Source: an uncultured Streptococcus sp.
GTDB lineage: Bacteria > Bacillota > Bacilli > Lactobacillales > Streptococcaceae
NCBI RefSeq assembly: GCF_959025735.1
Contig: NZ_CAUFJQ010000113.1
Span: 1-5,389, forward strand
Length of the DNA stretch: 5,389 nt
Direction of reading: 5' to 3'
Part shown: positions 1 through 5,389 of the stretch, piece by piece
Numbering within the stretch: position 1 is the stretch's first letter
Layout: each line of letters starts with the position of its first letter
Made by a program: the position numbers and the translations under genes
Notes under the pieces: generated by a model
What the model was told of the DNA's origin: nothing
What the model saw: the letters and a program-made list of their open reading frames with translations, nothing else
Databases searched by the model: none

Positions 1-17
1 GCTCAGAAAGCTTTTTC

Positions 18-1868
18 TTATTTGTTCAAGATTGAAAGAGTTTCAAGGAGATTGTCCGCATGAACTTCGATGGTATCTCCTGTTGCTTTGATTTTCACTT
101 CTACGATACCTTCAGCTGCTTTTTTACCAACTGTTACGCGGATTGGAAGTCCAATCAAATCACTATCGCTGAATTTGACACCAGCGCGTTCATTTCGGTC
201 ATCCACCAAGACTTCGTAGCCTTTATTCACCAAAGCTTCTTCGATCCGATCGGTCAAAGCAAGGCTTGCTTCATCTTTGACATTGACTGGAATCAAATGC
301 ACATCAAATGGCGCCAATTCTTTAGGGAAGTTAATTCCCCAAGCGTAACGGTACTCCCCTTTTGGAGTCTTATTGACAAAGAGGCGAGCATGTTGTTCCA
401 TAACGGCTGAAAGAAGACGGCTGACACCGATTCCGTAGCAGCCCATGATGATTGGAACTGCACGACCGTTTTCGTCCAAGACATCTGCTCCCATGCTAGC
501 GGAGTAGCGTGTACCGAGTTTGAAAATGTGACCGATTTCGATCCCACGTGCAAAGTTCAAGACCCCTTTCCCATCTGGTGAGATTTCGCCTTCACGAACT
601 TCACGGATATCGACGTATTCTACAGTAAAGTCACGTCCTGGGTTGACACCAGTCAAGTGGTAGCCTGTTTCATTGGCACCGACTACTGCATTACGGCTGT
701 CTTGGACCTTGCGGTCTGCGATAATCTTAACATTTTCAGGAAGATCAACTGGACCGAGAGAGCCAAAATCAGCTCCTAATAATTCTTTCACTTCCACTTC
801 GGTTGCAGGTTCAAAGAAGTCTGCGCCGAGGTGGTTTTTCAACTTCACTTCATTGAGCTGATCATTACCTACGAGAAGGGCAACAACAGGCTCACCATCT
901 GCGATGTAAACCAAAGTCTTGATAGTAGCTTCTTCTGGAACATTCAAGAATGCAGCTACTTCATCAATCGATTTGACACCTGGTGTTTCCACGCGTTTCA
1001 CTTCTTCTTCCGCTACAACACGGTTACTTGGCTTGTATTCGTTAGTAGCCATTTCCAAGTTCGCAGCATAGGTTGATTCACTTGAATAGGCAATGGTATC
1101 TTCACCAGAGACCATCCATTTGAGCAATTCTGCTTTGATTTCTTCTTGGACTTCTGCTGGAATTTCATCAAAGGAAGCCACTGATTTGTCTAAAACAACC
1201 CAACGATCCAAGTCTGTACGAGCAGGTGTAACAGCCATAAACTCTTGGCTATCTTTTCCGCCCATGGCACCACCATCACCGATGATGGCTTTGTAGTCGA
1301 TGCCACTGCGTGTGAAGATCCGCTCATAAGCTGCCTTGTATTCATCATAAGTGACATCCAAGCTATCGTAGTTCGCATGGAAGCTATAACCATCTTTCAT
1401 AATGAACTCACGGGTCCGAAGAAGACCGTTCCGTGGGCGTTTTTCATCGCGGTATTTTGGTTGAATTTGGTAGAGATTCAACGGCAATTGTTTGTAAGAT
1501 TTTACTGAGTCGCGCACAATAGCGGTAAAGGTTTCTTCGTGAGTTGGACCTAAGATAAAGTCAGAGCCTTCACGGTTTTTCAACTTATAGAGGTCTTCCC
1601 CGTAAGTTTCGTAACGACCAGATTCACGCCAGAGATCCGCACTCAAAAGGGCTGGAGCAAGCATTTCTACTGCTCCAATTTTTTCGAATTCTTGGCGCAT
1701 GATGCCTTTTGCTTTTTCAATCACTCGATTTGCTAATGGCAGATAAGAATAGACACCAGCTGATACTTGGCGAACATATCCTGCACGCAACATCAAAGCA
1801 TGGCTAATGACTTGGGCATCGCTTGGCATTTCGCGAAGCGTTGGAATCAACATTTTACTTTGTTTCAT
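18..1868 (-). CDS. proS: Prolyl-tRNA synthetase, bacterial type with editing insertion (616 aa)
   Basis: This cytoplasmic class II aminoacyl-tRNA synthetase charges tRNA-Pro with proline using ATP. Visible motifs are the class II N-terminal core with the TxE proline-pocket loop (T109, H110, E111), motif 2 near residues 140-155 (RDEKRPRNG then LLRTREF) and motif 3 at 476-484 (GCYGIGVSR). Residues of about 225-405 between motifs 2 and 3 match the INS/YbaK-like editing domain, which hydrolyses Ala-tRNA-Pro; K317 in its IKTL motif probably corresponds to the family's essential lysine. The anticodon-binding domain covers about 520-616. The length fits streptococcal ProS. I chose the ATG at 1866-1868: AGGA lies 8 bases upstream and the protein then begins MKQSKM as in relatives. 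An in-frame TTG at 1872-1874 would sit only 2 bases from the AGGA. It is the last gene of the operon, 15 bases after eep. The identification is very secure. Confidence 0.97.
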   Translation of the reverse strand: MKQSKMLIPTLREMPSDAQVISHALMLRAGYVRQVSAGVYSYLPLANRVIEKAKGIMRQEFEKIGAVEMLAPALLSADLWRESGRYETYGEDLYKLKNREGSDFILGPTHEETFTAIVRDSVKSYKQLPLNLYQIQPKYRDEKRPRNGLLRTREFIMKDGYSFHANYDSLDVTYDEYKAAYERIFTRSGIDYKAIIGDGGAMGGKDSQEFMAVTPARTDLDRWVVLDKSVASFDEIPAEVQEEIKAELLKWMVSGEDTIAYSSESTYAANLEMATNEYKPSNRVVAEEEVKRVETPGVKSIDEVAAFLNVPEEATIKTLVYIADGEPVVALLVGNDQLNEVKLKNHLGADFFEPATEVEVKELLGADFGSLGPVDLPENVKIIADRKVQDSRNAVVGANETGYHLTGVNPGRDFTVEYVDIREVREGEISPDGKGVLNFARGIEIGHIFKLGTRYSASMGADVLDENGRAVPIIMGCYGIGVSRLLSAVMEQHARLFVNKTPKGEYRYAWGINFPKELAPFDVHLIPVNVKDEASLALTDRIEEALVNKGYEVLVDDRNERAGVKFSDSDLIGLPIRVTVGKKAAEGIVEVKIKATGDTIEVHADNLLETLSILNK

Positions 1869-1876
1869 GGACAATA

Positions 1877-1881
1877 TCCTT
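1877..1881 (-). promoter_or_regulatory. Ribosome binding site of proS (decides the start)
   Basis: The minus strand reads AAGGA just after the eep stop codon (TAG at 1884-1886). It is 8 bases from the ATG at 1868 but only 2 bases from the in-frame TTG at 1874, so it supports the ATG start. Its position against the eep stop suggests that translation of proS is coupled to eep. Confidence 0.8.
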
Positions 1882-1883
1882 TT

Positions 1884-3143
1884 CTATTTCAAAAATAATT
1901 TCATAATATCATTCCAGGTGACAGCAATCATCAAAATAACCATTACAGCTACACCTGCAAGCGTCATATAGGTTTCTACTTCTTGTTTCAGTGGCTTTCT
2001 CCGGACGACCTCGATCAAATTGATCAAGATTTTTCCTCCATCCAAAGCGGGAATCGGGATTAGATTGAAGATCCCAATATTAATAGAGAGCATGGCCATA
2101 AGAGACAAGACTGCTGGAATTCCTAATTGAGCAGCTTGTGAGCTGGCATTGTAGATGGCAACCGGACCACCCAGTTTATTGAGACTAAAGTGGAAAATGA
2201 TATCTTTCAAAGCTCCCAAAATCCGTGTCGCTGTATTCCAGGTATCTGTAAAACCAGACAAGAGTTTATCCACAAATCCTGTCTTGAGGCCATTTGTCAC
2301 ACCCAGATAGTAACGATTCCCTGACTTGGTTGGCTTTACTTTAACTTCTTTTTCTTGGCCGTCTGTTTTGACTTTCAGGGTCAATTCAGGAGCCGTCTTG
2401 CTGTCCTTGGTTGCTTTCTCGACAGCATCAGTCAGCTCATCCCAGTTGCTAACGGTATCGTTGTTAACTTGAAGGATCTGAACGTTGCTTTTGACACCGA
2501 CCTTAGCCAGCGCCCCATCTGGTGCCACCTGAACATTGTTGCTGTAGTAGTCAATCGCACCACCGCGCATAAAGGCTAGAAGTGAGTAGACGACAATACT
2601 GAGGATAAAGTTGTTCATAGGACCCGCAAAGTTGGTGATCAACCGTCCCCAAATGCTGGCATTCTGATACTGAACATCTCTCGGCGCAATCCGCACTTCT
2701 GTCCCATCTTCCTCAACAATGGTCGCATCATGATCGACATCATAAGTCTTAGTCTCATCGAGAACCAAGCCCGTAATTTCCAGTTTGTCTTCAAAGTCAA
2801 ACTGGGTAACATTCATGGGAAGGGCTGTCTGATCCAGATTCTTTCCTGAAAGATTGATCCGGACGACCTTACCAGCCTCATTTAGCGTCAAGCTGACAGG
2901 CGTTCCGGTTTTAATCTCAGTTGTATCCTCACCCCAGCCAGCCATCCGAACATAGCCACCTAAAGGTAGAATGCGAATCGTATAGGCTGTTCCATCTTGA
3001 CCAATATGGGCAAAGATCTTTGGACCCATCCCGATCGAGAATTCTCGCACCAGGATGCCCGATTTTTTTGCAAAATAGAAATGACCAAACTCGTGAACGA
3101 GAACGATCACTCCAAAAATAACAATAAAGGCAATAAACTGCAT
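1884..3143 (-). CDS. eep: Site-2 intramembrane zinc metalloprotease Eep/RseP (419 aa)
   Basis: This membrane protease of the S2P family (M50) cuts substrates within the lipid bilayer. In enterococci and streptococci Eep is known to trim lipoprotein signal-peptide remnants and to mature short peptide pheromones; its substrates here are not visible. The first membrane helix (about 3-20) carries the zinc motif HEFGH at 17-21, with H17 and H21 as ligands and E18 catalytic. LGGYVRM follows at 61-67. A second helix starts near NFAGPMNN (171-178). A PDZ-like domain lies at about 200-280. The second zinc motif, NLIPIPALDGG (360-370), provides D368, and a last helix spans about 393-411. All catalytic residues are present. 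The start is fixed by an in-frame stop a few codons upstream with no other start codon in between. It lies between cdsA (36 bases upstream) and proS. The gene is called rseP in other bacteria. Confidence 0.96.
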   Translation of the reverse strand: MQFIAFIVIFGVIVLVHEFGHFYFAKKSGILVREFSIGMGPKIFAHIGQDGTAYTIRILPLGGYVRMAGWGEDTTEIKTGTPVSLTLNEAGKVVRINLSGKNLDQTALPMNVTQFDFEDKLEITGLVLDETKTYDVDHDATIVEEDGTEVRIAPRDVQYQNASIWGRLITNFAGPMNNFILSIVVYSLLAFMRGGAIDYYSNNVQVAPDGALAKVGVKSNVQILQVNNDTVSNWDELTDAVEKATKDSKTAPELTLKVKTDGQEKEVKVKPTKSGNRYYLGVTNGLKTGFVDKLLSGFTDTWNTATRILGALKDIIFHFSLNKLGGPVAIYNASSQAAQLGIPAVLSLMAMLSINIGIFNLIPIPALDGGKILINLIEVVRRKPLKQEVETYMTLAGVAVMVILMIAVTWNDIMKLFLK

Positions 3144-3159
3144 CGTTCTATATGTGGTT

Positions 3160-3165
3160 TCCTTT
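3160..3165 (-). promoter_or_regulatory. Unusually distant ribosome binding site of eep
   Basis: The only purine-rich Shine-Dalgarno match ahead of eep is AAAGGA on the minus strand. Its AGGA core (3160-3163) is 16 bases from the ATG at 3141-3143, well beyond the usual 5-9. No in-frame start codon lies closer to it, and the reading frame is closed by TAG shortly upstream. The homologous first helix with HEFGH starts within a few residues of this ATG, so the start itself is not in doubt. Confidence 0.6.
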
Positions 3166-3179
3166 CTATCTCTTCTGTC

Positions 3180-3983
3180 TTAGAACAAGCCCAAGAAATG
3201 CATCAAGGGAAAGACAAAAATCAAACTATCAAAGCGGTCTAGGACACCGCCGTGTCCTGGAATAAATTTTCCAGAATCTTTTACACCGAAGTGGCGTTTA
3301 ATCGCACTCTCTACCAGATCTCCAAACTGACCTGCAATACTAAAGAGGATGGTGAAGAAAATCATAGCAAGAAAACCATGTCCACCTGCCACAGAGCGAT
3401 CCACGATCATATAGATCACAGTTACCGCAACTGCAGACAAGATTCCCCCAAGACTGCCTTCAATCGTTTTATTAGGAGAAACCGCAGGCATAAGCTTGCG
3501 TTTCCCAAATTGACTTCCGACCAGGTAAGCACCTGAATCTGTAGCCCAGACAATAAAGAGTGCCAATAAGACCTTATCAATACCAGCGATTCGCGCATCT
3601 ACTAAGGAATGGAAACCAAGTCCAACATAAAAGCTAGACGCAATGGGGTAGACCACATCTTCATAATTGTAATTCTGAGCAAGAACAGTTGTCCCCATGA
3701 GAATCAAGACAACCAGACCATAGGCAATCATATTGCCATCTGCTGGAAGGTAAGGAAGGTAGTCCTCGATCGGCAACGTCAGGACGAAGGCCGCTAACAT
3801 GGCTAGCGCTCCTTCAAAAGTCGCTGTCTCAAGCCCCTTCATCTTGAGCAATTCATGAACTCCTAGCATGGCGATCAAGCCAATCACAATCTGGAAGAAC
3901 ACCCCTCCAACCATTACTGTTGGAATGAAAAAGAGCAGGGCAATTCCTCCAAAAATCACACGTTTTTGTAAATCTTTCGTCAT
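3180..3983 (-). CDS. cdsA: Phosphatidate cytidylyltransferase (CDP-diacylglycerol synthase, 267 aa)
   Basis: This integral membrane enzyme converts phosphatidic acid and CTP to CDP-diacylglycerol and pyrophosphate, the branch point to phosphatidylglycerol and cardiolipin. The protein is hydrophobic throughout, with roughly eight membrane segments. It has WATDSGAY at 146-153, NKTIEG at 171-176 and the complete CDP-diglyceride synthetase signature at 226-252 (S-x-x-K-R, then K-D-S-G, then P-x-H-G-G-x-x-D-R-x-D). D149, D222, D249 and D252 are likely metal or substrate ligands. Two adjacent ATG codons exist. I chose the second (3981-3983) because AGGAG lies 6 bases away, against 3 for the first (3984-3986), and because relatives begin with a single Met followed by T-x-D-L-Q-K-R. 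Its ribosome binding site overlaps the uppS stop codon. It is a standard-length, intact family member. Confidence 0.97.
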   Translation of the reverse strand: MTKDLQKRVIFGGIALLFFIPTVMVGGVFFQIVIGLIAMLGVHELLKMKGLETATFEGALAMLAAFVLTLPIEDYLPYLPADGNMIAYGLVVLILMGTTVLAQNYNYEDVVYPIASSFYVGLGFHSLVDARIAGIDKVLLALFIVWATDSGAYLVGSQFGKRKLMPAVSPNKTIEGSLGGILSAVAVTVIYMIVDRSVAGGHGFLAMIFFTILFSIAGQFGDLVESAIKRHFGVKDSGKFIPGHGGVLDRFDSLIFVFPLMHFLGLF

Positions 3984-3989
3984 CATCTT

Positions 3990-3994
3990 CTCCT
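3990..3994 (-). promoter_or_regulatory. Ribosome binding site of cdsA overlapping the uppS stop codon
   Basis: The minus strand reads TTTAGGAG, in which the TAG (3993-3995) is the uppS stop and AGGAG (3990-3994) is the Shine-Dalgarno sequence of cdsA. Ribosomes ending uppS therefore finish on the site where cdsA initiates, a typical arrangement for translational coupling. The spacing favours the second of the two tandem ATG codons. Confidence 0.8.
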
Positions 3995-4742
3995 AAACAC
4001 CACCAAATCTCCGATGGCGATGGCTATATTCTACTATGGCACTTCGTAGTGCTTCCTCTCCAAAATCTGGCCACATCACATCTGTGAAATACAACTCACT
4101 GTAAGCAGCCTGCCAAGGAAGGAAATTACTCAAACGGATCTCTCCGCTGGTACGAATAATCAAATCCGGATCCCTTAGGACACGTGGCAAACTCTCGGTA
4201 TAGAGAGAATCAGCGATCATCTCTTCTGTGATATCTTCTGGGCTAAACTTCGCATCCAAGACTTCTTGGGCGATCTGCTTCACGGCCTGGGTGATCTCAG
4301 CACGTCCACCATAATTGAGCGCGAAATTCAGGATCAAGCCTGTATTGAGATGGGTCATCGCTTCTGCTCTTTCCAAAGCCTCCAGCGTTTCTTTTGGTAA
4401 TTTCTTGGTATCACCGATCATTTGAATCTTGACATTGTTGCGATGCAATTCTGGGACAAAACGATCATAAAATTCGACCGGCAAGTGCATGATGAACTTG
4501 ACTTCATCTTCAGGGCGTGTCCAGTTTTCCGTAGAAAAGGCATAGACCGTCAAGACCTGTACCCCCATATTTTTTGCTGCAATGGTCACTTCTTGGAGAG
4601 CTTCCATCCCCGCCTTATGACCAAAGACACGCGGTTGCATCCGCTTTTTCGCCCAGCGACCATTGCCATCCATAATGATCCCAATGTGTTTCGGGACTTC
4701 TAAAGGTATCTCGATTTTTTCTTTTTTCTTAAAACGAAACAT
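3993..4742 (-). CDS. uppS: Undecaprenyl diphosphate synthase (cis-prenyltransferase, 249 aa)
   Basis: This cytoplasmic, membrane-associated enzyme condenses farnesyl diphosphate with eight isopentenyl diphosphates to form C55 undecaprenyl diphosphate, the precursor of the carrier lipid for peptidoglycan, teichoic acids and capsule. The sequence shows the cis-prenyltransferase hallmarks in order: HIGIIMDGNGRWA at 19-31 with catalytic D25, GHKAG at 41-45, YAFSTENW at 67-74 and the C-terminal signature at 193-217 (D-x-I-I-R-T-S-G-E-x-R-L-S, then W210 and S-E-L). R197 and R203 are the likely diphosphate binders. The length is normal for the family. The short lysine-rich N-terminus (residues 3-9) precedes the conserved core. 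The start ATG has a weak AGGT ribosome site 8 bases upstream (4751-4754). It is the first gene of the four-gene operon, driven by the extended -10 promoter at 4775-4783. Confidence 0.97.
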   Translation of the reverse strand: MFRFKKKEKIEIPLEVPKHIGIIMDGNGRWAKKRMQPRVFGHKAGMEALQEVTIAAKNMGVQVLTVYAFSTENWTRPEDEVKFIMHLPVEFYDRFVPELHRNNVKIQMIGDTKKLPKETLEALERAEAMTHLNTGLILNFALNYGGRAEITQAVKQIAQEVLDAKFSPEDITEEMIADSLYTESLPRVLRDPDLIIRTSGEIRLSNFLPWQAAYSELYFTDVMWPDFGEEALRSAIVEYSHRHRRFGGV

Positions 4743-4774
4743 GTTTTTCTACCTATTTCAATATTTATCGCTTC

Positions 4775-4783
4775 ATTATACCA
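4775..4783 (-). promoter_or_regulatory. Extended -10 promoter for the uppS-cdsA-eep-proS operon
   Basis: On the minus strand the sequence TGGTATAAT combines a perfect TATAAT (4775-4780) with the upstream TGn element of extended -10 promoters. The hexamer at a 17-base spacing (CCCTAT) is a poor -35 match, which an extended -10 can tolerate. Transcription would start near 4768, giving a leader of about 25 bases before the uppS ATG. The site lies just downstream of the yajC terminator, as expected for the start of a new transcription unit. Confidence 0.75.
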
Positions 4784-4808
4784 TAAATCCCCATAAAATA
4801 GGGACTCT

Positions 4809-4877
4809 GGCCTCTTTTTTGAACCAGCAGGACTTTCCTTCATCACATCGTCCTATTTGCCCACCAAAAAAGAGGCC
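4809..4877. repeat. Long-loop perfect inverted repeat (12-13 bp arms)
   Basis: GGCCTCTTTTTT at 4809-4820 is exactly complementary in inverted orientation to AAAAAAGAGGCC at 4866-4877; the next inner pair (G4821 with C4865) also matches, giving 13 bp. The arms enclose 43 bases with no recognisable gene. The right arm coincides with the T-tract half of the yajC terminator, so the left arm looks like a displaced or duplicated half-terminator. No convincing target-site duplication flanks it beyond a trivial CT. Confidence 0.6.
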
Positions 4878-4890
4878 CTTGCCTCTTCTT
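4866..4890 (-). terminator. Intrinsic terminator after yajC
   Basis: On the minus strand, beginning 6 bases after the yajC stop codon, AAGAAGAGGC (4881-4890) can pair with GCCTCTTTTT (4867-4876) around a four-base AAGG loop (4877-4880). The stem is 10 bp with one G-T wobble and a GC-rich top, and its 3' arm runs into a tract of six T residues (4866-4871). This is a classic Rho-independent terminator and should separate yajC from the uppS operon. In the opposite direction the stem also has an A-rich and T-containing flank, but no plus-strand gene reads into it. Confidence 0.85.
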
Positions 4891-4896
4891 TAATGA

Positions 4897-5223
4897 TTAT
4901 TCTTCGATGGCTGAATCGGCATCTGAGCTAGCACCTTCTGTAGCAGTAGCTGAAATCCCTTCTGATACAGGAAGAACTGTTTTGATCGCTCCCAATTCAA
5001 AGGTCAGGTAGACACCATCAACATCCAAGACAACGGTCTTGCGATCTGTATCGACTTCATCGATGGTTCCGTACAAGCCACCAATCGTGATGACTTCATT
5101 TCCTTTTTGAAGTTTATTCAAACTTTCCATCCGTTTTTGGTACTGTTTCTTTTGGCTACGGCTCATGAAGTACATCAAACCGACCATAAGAACGAGCATA
5201 ATTAGCAAACTTCCGCCTTGCAT
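4897..5223 (-). CDS. yajC: YajC family preprotein translocase accessory subunit (108 aa)
   Basis: This small single-span membrane protein of the YajC family is known in other bacteria to associate with SecDF-YidC and the SecYEG translocon; its exact role in streptococci is poorly defined. One N-terminal membrane helix covers about residues 5-20. It is followed by a basic stretch (SRSQKKQYQKR, 21-31) that should stay cytoplasmic, then the family's conserved core: LQKGNEVITIGGLYGTI at 38-54 and a beta-rich domain to about residue 85. The last 20 or so residues are Ser/Ala/Glu/Asp-rich and probably disordered. The length is typical. The start ATG has a strong AAAGGAG site (5230-5236) 6 bases upstream. 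It has its own promoter and terminator, so it is probably transcribed apart from the uppS operon. Confidence 0.93.
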   Translation of the reverse strand: MQGGSLLIMLVLMVGLMYFMSRSQKKQYQKRMESLNKLQKGNEVITIGGLYGTIDEVDTDRKTVVLDVDGVYLTFELGAIKTVLPVSEGISATATEGASSDADSAIEE

Positions 5224-5254
5224 ATGTTTCTCCTTTAATTTTCATATATGCTAT

Positions 5255-5283
5255 ACTATATCAAATTTCGCCCGTCTTTTCAA
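5255..5283 (-). promoter_or_regulatory. Sigma-A type promoter of yajC
   Basis: On the minus strand TTGAAA (5278-5283) and TATAGT (5255-5260) are separated by exactly 17 bases; each differs from consensus at one position. Transcription would start near 5248, leaving a leader of about 25 bases that contains the AAAGGAG ribosome site. Confidence 0.75.
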
Positions 5284-5303
5284 GTTTTCCCATCCTCTTC
5301 AAG

Positions 5304-5309
5304 TAAAAT
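5304..5309 (+). promoter_or_regulatory. Possible -10 element of the divergent plus-strand gene
   Basis: TAAAAT matches the -10 consensus at five of six positions and lies 33 bases before the plus-strand ATG. No good -35 is visible at 16-18 bases upstream, where the sequence is near CAAGTT, and there is no TGn extension. The call rests mainly on its position; such a promoter might need an activator. Confidence 0.3.
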
Positions 5310-5325
5310 CAGACTCCAGTCTCAG

Positions 5326-5333
5326 AGAGGAGG
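5326..5333 (+). promoter_or_regulatory. Strong ribosome binding site of the plus-strand gene
   Basis: AGAGGAGG is a near-perfect Shine-Dalgarno match placed 9 bases before the ATG at 5343. It is the main evidence that a real gene starts here. Confidence 0.65.
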
Positions 5334-5342
5334 CAAGTTTTG

Positions 5343-5389
5343 ATGAAAAAGAAAAAAACCACAAAAAGTGGGCTACTGACTAGTCAATC
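5343..5389 (+). CDS. Start of an unidentified divergent gene, cut by the window edge
   Basis: Only 15 complete codons are present and no stop codon is reached. The predicted start is MKKKKTTKSGLLTSQ, a strongly basic N-terminus. This would fit the n-region of a membrane or exported protein, or a basic cytoplasmic protein; the fragment is too short to tell and I do not recognise it. Support comes from the AGAGGAGG ribosome site at 9 bases and the open frame. An in-frame TTG lies directly before the ATG (5340-5342), but the ATG is the more likely start. The gene diverges from yajC across a 119-base region. The early codons contain a run of seven A residues (5352-5358). Confidence 0.55.
   Translation, partial: MKKKKTTKSGLLTSQ

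Noticed and set aside
60..410. Plus-strand open frame of 116 codons opposite the 3' part of proS
   Set aside because: It is fully antisense to the well-conserved proS, shows a Cys/Phe-rich composition with no recognisable domain and has no ribosome binding site that I can see. It is a shadow of proS.
1869..1874. Longer proS start at the TTG (adds two residues)
   Set aside because: The AGGA site would be only 2 bases away, whereas the ATG at 1868 has an 8-base spacing and gives the usual family N-terminus.
1899..1910. TATTAT in the 3' end of eep as an internal promoter for proS
   Set aside because: It has no acceptable -35 at 16-18 bases and no TGn extension, and AT-rich codons explain it.
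3984..3986. First of the two tandem ATG codons as the cdsA start
   Set aside because: Its spacing of 3 bases from AGGAG is too short compared with 6 for the second ATG. The difference is one residue and cannot be settled completely from sequence.
4663..4893. Plus-strand open frame across the uppS start and the yajC-uppS gap
   Set aside because: It is antisense to the uppS 5' end and runs through the promoter and terminator, with no homology or ribosome site seen.
5165..5383. Plus-strand open frame of 72 codons overlapping yajC and the divergent region
   Set aside because: It begins antisense to the YajC membrane helix and is in a different frame from the plus-strand gene at 5343, which has the strong ribosome site.
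1..5389. A novel defence, mobile or biosynthetic system
   Set aside because: All five complete genes are standard, intact housekeeping or envelope genes in a known streptococcal order. No transposase, integrase, CRISPR repeats, toxin-antitoxin pair or unexplained long gap is present.

Overview
The window is a low-to-moderate GC Firmicutes chromosome segment. The protein sequences and the gene order yajC / uppS / cdsA / eep(rseP) / proS point clearly to the genus Streptococcus. The species cannot be settled from this sequence alone. All five complete genes lie on the minus strand, so the biological order runs from high to low coordinates. A sixth gene seems to start on the plus strand at the right edge and is cut off.

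Layout, in minus-strand reading order. Positions 5224-5342 form a divergent intergenic region with a good sigma-A type promoter for yajC and weaker signals for the plus-strand gene. yajC (4897-5223) is followed immediately by a strong intrinsic terminator (4866-4890). Positions 4743-4865 hold a long-loop inverted repeat partner arm and an extended -10 promoter just ahead of uppS. From there uppS, cdsA, eep and proS run as a tight operon with gaps of 9, 36 or more, and 15 bases (using the starts chosen here; the cdsA-eep gap holds 36 bases). The uppS stop codon lies inside the cdsA ribosome binding site. proS ends 17 bases from the left edge.

The genes share a cell-envelope theme. YajC is a small Sec/YidC-associated membrane protein. 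UppS makes the C55 undecaprenyl lipid carrier needed for peptidoglycan, teichoic acid and capsule. CdsA makes CDP-diacylglycerol, the precursor of anionic phospholipids. Eep is a site-2 intramembrane metalloprotease, known in streptococci and enterococci for processing lipoprotein signal peptides and short peptide pheromones. ProS, the prolyl-tRNA synthetase, is a translation gene that ends the operon.

I found no mobile element, CRISPR array, RNA gene or previously undescribed system. Every complete gene is full length with its catalytic motifs intact. The points worth a second look are small and regulatory: an unusually distant ribosome binding site for eep, a 12-13 bp inverted repeat that duplicates one arm of the yajC terminator, and direct-repeat and dyad sequences in the divergent region at the right edge.
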